Assembly: GCA_015680685.1 (NCBI GenBank)
Contig: MNCI01002119.1
Location: 526,189-590,188, forward strand
Source of the DNA: Gnetum montanum
Taxonomy: Eukaryota; Streptophyta; Gnetopsida; Gnetales; Gnetaceae
DNA length: 64,000 nucleotides
Reading direction: 5' to 3'
Below, in pieces: positions 59,332 to 64,000 of the stretch. Each line of letters opens with the position of its first letter. The stretch's first letter is position 1. A model generated the notes under the pieces. It did no database searches and was not told the DNA's origin. It was given only the letters and a program-made list of their open reading frames with translations. The translations under genes were made by a program, and so were the position numbers.

Positions 59332-60750
59332 TCTACTTATGCTAATTTCATGGCATCCACTCAAGAAACATCAGACTGCCCCCAGGGTATGACTAAAAAT
59401 TTGGACTTAGAAGCCAACAACAACACTGAAGATCCCCTCGTTGAAGTCCCCATCACTATGTCTAGTGGTGAAGTTAAAACATTAAAATTGAGTACTCTAC
59501 TAAATCCACAACTTGCCAATGACATTACACAAGTTCTAAAGAACAACATCAAAACATTTGCTTGGTCATATACCGATATGCCAGGACTGGACCCTTGAAT
59601 CATCCAGCATAACATCATCCTCAATGAAAAAATTAGACCAGTAAAGTAAAAAGCACGAAAGGTTAAACTTGAGGTAGCATTGGTAGTTCGTAATGAAATC
59701 ACCAAACTCTACCAAGCCGATTTCATCCAAGCTGTTGACTATGCCGATTGGATATCCAACATTGTTGTAGTCCCCAAGAAGAATGGCAACATTTGCATAT
59801 GCATTGACTTCCATGACCTCAACATAGTCACTATAAAGGATGACTTCCTGCTACCCAGTATCGATCAACTCATTGACTCAACCGCTAGTCATGCATTATT
59901 ATCCTTTATGGATAGATTCTCAGGATACAACCAAATTAGGATCAACCTAGAACACCAACTCAGGACAACCTTCATGACACCTTGGGGCATGTTCTGTTAT
60001 ACAATGATGCCATTCGGTCTCAAAAACTTAGGTGCTACATATCAATGAGCAATGACATATATATTTAGCGATTACATGCTTAGTTTGCTTAATGATTATG
60101 TAGATGACATCGCAGTTAAGTCCAAAACAACCAAGAAACATGCAAAGGACTTAGACTTGATACTCAAACGTTGTCTCAAATACAACCTTAGACTCAACCC
60201 AAAGAAATGCATCTTTGGAGTTAAAACGGGAAAAATGCTTGGCTTTGTAGTCTTCAAAATAGGTATACGAGTAGACCTTGATAAGGTTAAAGCAATAAGT
60301 AGTATGCAACCACCTAGGAACCTTACCGAATTATGTGGTCTGCAAGGTAGACTACAATTCATCAAACACTTTATCACAAAACTAACTGATAAGTTGAAAC
60401 CCATGCAGCATTTACTATGGAAGAATGTCCATTTCCAATGGACTCAATAGTGTCAAGAAGCATTTGAAAACATAAAAATGGAGTTGGCTCAAATGCCAAC
60501 AGTTCATCCCCTACAAAGCAATAAACATTTTTACATCTACCTCGCCACATCTGATTCATCTATTGCATTTATGCTTTGTCAAAAACAAGAAGAAGGAATT
60601 GAGATCCACATTTACTATTTAAGACACACCTTAGTTACCTATGAACAATGATACAATGACGTGGAAAGGTTATGTCTTGCCCTTATCTATTCTTTAAAAA
60701 AGTAGCGACATTACCTCTTCTGCAATCAAGTCAATATTATTTGCAAAGAT
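59332..60750 (+). pseudogene. T3 pol, part 1: reverse transcriptase and RNase H
   Basis: Lead-in 59,350-59,598 (TEDPLVEVPITM, KTFAWSYTDMPGLDP). RT 59,680-60,450 has VVPKKNGNICICIDFHDLN, FMDRFSGYNQIRI, MMPFGLKNLGATYQ and the YVDD box (LNDYVDDIAVKSK), then KKCIFGVKTGKMLGF. One TGA separates the two RT halves (60,046-60,048). RNase H continues from 60,520 (FYIYLATSDSSI) with stops near 60,650-60,705. This is the best-preserved pol in the window. Confidence 0.9.
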
Positions 60751-60753
60751 AAC

Positions 60754-61590
60754 ATGTTTCAAGCTATCACCAACAACATCTATGAATCAAGTAGGATAGC
60801 TAGATGGAAGGTGATGATTGTAGAGTTTGACCTGCGCTATGTTACTCAATCCTCCACTAAGGGTCAAGCAATAGCCAATCAGTTGACCACATCACCGACA
60901 CAAGATCAAGCGACAATCAACCCTGAATTCCCTAATGAGAATATTAATAGCATAGACACAGTGCCTGATAACTATGATGAAATCCTGTACTTCGATGGAG
61001 CATGCACCTCCCAAGGAGGAAGTGCTGCAGCCATCATAACGTATCCTTCTAGAGAAATTCATCCCTTTTCCTATTGACTAAACTTCCCTTGTACCAACAA
61101 CGTGGCAGAGTACGAAGGTCTTCTTAGAGGTCTTATAGCAGCACTAACTTCAAGAATCACACGTCTTGTAGTTCGAGGTACTCATAGTTAGTAATCAATC
61201 AAGTCATAGAGGTTTACACATGCAAAGATTCTCATTTGCAACCATACTATGACCTGACTAAACACTTGCTAAAACCATTGATCAACGTAGATGTGCAACA
61301 TATTCCTAGGAACGAAAATACCATTGCCGATGCACTTACTACACTAGCCTTGAACATGACACCTGAGATGTTCCATGCATTGCCTAGTTCTATAACAAAT
61401 TGTGCCAAACTTGTGACTGACGTTCTCGAAGAAATACCCATAGTGTCCGTCAGCACTACACAAGCAATAGAATGGTACAATGACATAAAAGAGTATCTTC
61501 AACAAGGCGAACTGCCACAACATTTGACAAGTGTCCAAAAGGACGCAGTGCAAAAATGATCTCGGCAATATGCATTAATAGGAGACACTT
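60754..61590 (+). pseudogene. T3 second (archaeal-type) RNase H
   Basis: Connector 60,754-60,975, then YFDGACTSQGGSAAAIITYP (60,985 onward), NVAEYEGLLRGLIAAL, LVVRG, and HIPRNENTIADALTTLAL (61,297 onward). Asp, Glu and the final Asp of the RNase H fold are visible. This extra domain defines the Tat lineage. A stop at 61,075 and a break near 61,190 interrupt it. Confidence 0.82.
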
Positions 61591-62711
61591 TGTGTCATAG
61601 GTCCTATCAAGACATACTGTTGATGTGCGTCAGTAGCGTCGATGGCCAAACAATCATGGAACAGGTTCACAAAGGACTGTGCAGAGGGCATATAGCACCC
61701 AAAGTAATGGCAACAAAAATTAGACGTTTGGGCTATTACTTGCCACACATGGAGTACGACTGCTTCTCCAGGGTCAGGAAATGTAACATTTGCCAAAGGC
61801 ACAGTAACCTAATACATGTACCACCTAATGAATTGCATACTGCAAAAATCACATGGCCATTCCAAAAATGGGGATTAGACATCATTGGGCAAATAACGCC
61901 ACCATCTTCACCAGGACATAGCTTCATCATCACCGCAACCAAATATTTCACAAAATGAGTAGAAGATATTCCCCTTAGGAAAACCACGTCTAAACATGTT
62001 TGCAATTTCATATTAGAAAAGATTGTGACCCGCTTTGGTATCCCGATGACCATAGTTACCGATAATGGATCACAGTTTAGCAGTACAGATACTAAAAGCT
62101 TTTGTGAAAGCCTAGGTATTAAACAATCATTTTCATCACCCTACTACCCACAGAGAAATGGTCAAGTGGATTCTACAAATAAAATGGTCATCATGGTGCA
62201 CAAAATGATGTTAAATTAGAGCAAGAGATGATGGCACGAGTAGTTAATCTATGCATTATGGGCATACTGAATAACGCATCAAACGTCCATAGGTAAAACA
62301 CCATATAGCCTTGTATATGGGTCTGAAGCTGTGTTACCTTTAGAGTTACAAGTTCCCTCATTACGGATAATGCTCTCTAGCCTCCTTGATGAAAGCCAGA
62401 ACAACGAGCTACGCATTGCTAACCTTGACTCGGTGGAGGAAGAGAGGGTACGAGCGCTTGATCAAATTGAATGGTACTAGAGACAACAACAACAGCGTCA
62501 TCAACATGATCCACATAAGTGACCAATCAAGGAAGGTGACCTAGTTCTCAAGGTGGTCCACGAACACTCAGACAAATATTTAGCTAACTGGGAAGGGCCT
62601 TACTTAGTCACCAAAGCATATGATAATGGGGCATTTAAAATTTCCGACATGGACGGAAACGAGTTCGCCAATCCTACAAATCATGTGTACCTGAAACCAT
62701 TCTACGTCTGA
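61590..62711 (+). pseudogene. T3 integrase
   Basis: Zinc finger (VHKGLCRGHIA, CNICQRH), core WGLDIIGQI, VTDNGSQF and the third position NGQVDSTNK, where the usual catalytic Glu is Asp. C-terminal domain at 62,300-62,705 (LVYGSEAVLPLELQV, KEGDLVLKV, NWEGPYLVTKAYDNGAFK). Stops at 61,956, 62,217 and in the C-terminal block. Confidence 0.85.
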
Positions 62712-64000
62712 TGAGCTTAAGGTACGTAATGGTCCTGGCATCATGACCTAAAACTGATACCACAGAACAGTCCTAGAGCTATGAATTAAAACTAACACTA
62801 CAGAACGTCCTGGCGTCATGACAGTAAACTGACATCACACAACTCTGTCCGGCATGATACTAAACTGCCACACTTATCCACCAGAGTCCACTAAGACTAT
62901 AAACTAGCTTGCCTCTTCATAGTCCACCACGACTATAAACTAGCATAGCACAGTCCGCTACGATGATAAGCGGGCAACGTCCAAAGGATTATGATGTGAA
63001 ACTAATCCATAATAGTCTGCTAAGACTATAAACTGGTGACTCCATTAACAACCTGGTGTTATTTGAAAAGACATGTTGCTGCACTCGGCTGTACATGCTC
63101 ACCAAAAACTTGCCGCCTGATTTGTCACATAAACCTAGATGAAACTGATGCTGTTTAAGATTTTTTTTGCCTTCAAACCCCACATGATGGCTCCATTCCA
63201 TCAGCTACATTCAAGTTTAAAGTGTTTAGCTAATCGAATCATTTGTGGTTTTCTTATCCCCTTGGAGTTGTGTTTTCAGGATGAGATGCTTGAGGCGTTC
63301 ATGCATAGATGCACTTCATCATGATGACAGGGTATCACATTCCTCCTGACGCACACAACTGGGTTAATCAATCCTTTCATAAGTACATTCCTGGGTCCTG
63401 ATACATTCTCTATTCTCCATTAGGTCCCCCTTCTCCTATTCAATGGCATCCCTTGGATACATTTTGTCATACTCACCCGAAGCTCTTGATACACGGTTGC
63501 ACATTGTGATTCTCAAAGCAGTTGCAACACAAAACACAATACATGGTACATGATACAAATAAAAGCGCATGAGCATGAGCACAACACTAAAATCAGAATC
63601 TTTCAAAAAGACCAAAAAGAACACACACACAAAAAAAAATCAAAAATAAAAGAAAAGAAGAAATAAAAAGAAAAAGAAAAGGAATAAAAAAGGTCAAAGA
63701 GAAAAATGCCTGGAAAAGGTCTTCATCACCTCGTGGACATCATAGAACAAAGATCATTGGCTCTTCTCATACAAGCCCCAGGCGAGAAGGCAATTGTCTT
63801 AGAAAAACGCTTATGTCTCAAATGATCATGCTACATGTCATCGCGTGGCTTTGGCTATTTACAACAAGCCCCCTTAAACATAACACAAGGGTTTTGTTTC
63901 TCTAAAGAATGCACCTCCAATGTCTTGGTTCTGAGTCTATTGAAAACCCGGCTATTGACAAGGACCAATGACACAACTTGCTCATGTGAGAGCACTCCTC
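62712..64000 (+). other. Post-pol region of T3, to the window end
   Basis: 62,745-63,035 holds about nine hairpin-like repeats (GTCCACTAAGACTATAAAC and relatives), in the same order as in T2. The remainder is alignable with T2 20,750-21,600. An A-rich tract lies at 63,595-63,700. The PPT and 3' LTR lie beyond the window. Confidence 0.65.

Larger units (their letters stand above)
46865..64000 (+). mobile_element. Tat/Ogre-like element T3, with antisense cargo gene, running off the window
   Basis: 5' LTR (46,865-48,734), PBS, repeat-rich leader, gag, protease, a hairpin-repeat cluster, cargo gene in opposite orientation (57,361-53,622), spacer, pol (59,332-62,711) and post-pol region. The 3' LTR is not in the window, so the visible part is 17.1 kb. 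The left TSD candidate is CATGC (46,860-46,864). It is inserted in T4. Confidence 0.88.

Noticed and set aside
46865-64000. Endogenous plant pararetrovirus
   Set aside because: There are true LTRs, integrase and no movement-protein or coat-protein domain, so this is an LTR retrotransposon.

Overview
This window looks like plant nuclear DNA made almost entirely of nested LTR retrotransposons. I found no intact host gene. Two Ty3/gypsy families account for about 95% of it. The first is a Tat/Ogre-like family: gag with a degenerate zinc knuckle, an aspartic protease, an RT with YVDD, an RNase H, a second 'archaeal-type' RNase H and an integrase. The second is an Athila-like family: Athila-style protease and RT with FMDD, a tRNA-Asp-like primer-binding site, about 930-bp LTRs and a long extra ORF after pol. 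This points to a seed plant with a large, repeat-rich genome. The species cannot be told from the sequence, and a gymnosperm is as possible as an angiosperm.

Layout. (a) 1-572 is a fragment of a multi-exon gene carried by a Tat element. (b) 573 to about 11,020 is Tat element T1 on the minus strand: 3' LTR, post-pol region, decayed pol, and then a seven-exon gene on the plus strand (7232-10816), antisense to the element. Its gag and 5' LTR are gone. (c) About 11,020-13,772 is the 3' end of an Athila-like element (A0). (d) 14,103-35,382 is a full-length Athila-like element (A1) with a decayed 5-bp TSD. It contains a complete Tat-derived element T2 (15,208-23,145, TSD GTAAG). T2 has two LTRs, PBS, PPT and a 1059-codon gag-pro frame with six stops and no frameshift, but no pol and no antisense gene. 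(e) 36,318 to about 40,990 is the 3' half of an inverted Athila-like element (A2). (f) 42,437-44,063 is the 5' end of another (A3), broken by the 5' end of Tat element T4 (44,064-46,864). T4 is in turn broken by Tat element T3 (46,865 to the window end). T3 has gag, protease, the same antisense seven-exon gene (57,361-53,622, minus) and a nearly complete pol.

The most interesting signal is cargo genes with their own architecture. In T1 and T3 the antisense gene sits between protease and RT, in opposite orientation to the element. It keeps the same seven exons and six GT-AG introns in both copies. It encodes a degenerate HAD/FCP1-like (NLI-interacting-factor-like) domain, then a domain resembling the 'putative plant transposon protein' family, then an acidic linker and a coiled-coil tail. 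The spacer upstream of this gene carries the same short repeats as that element's own LTR: GCGTATACGC-type in T1, GCTCACGCTG-type in T3. The Athila-like elements show a parallel arrangement. Upstream of their extra post-pol ORF lie LTR-like repeats, in one copy a TATA box in LTR-like context, and a roughly 300-nt intron ending exactly at the ORF's ATG.

All coding regions are decayed to some degree, mostly by CAG/CAA to stop changes. These are therefore fossils of once-active elements, and their functions are inferred from conserved structure.
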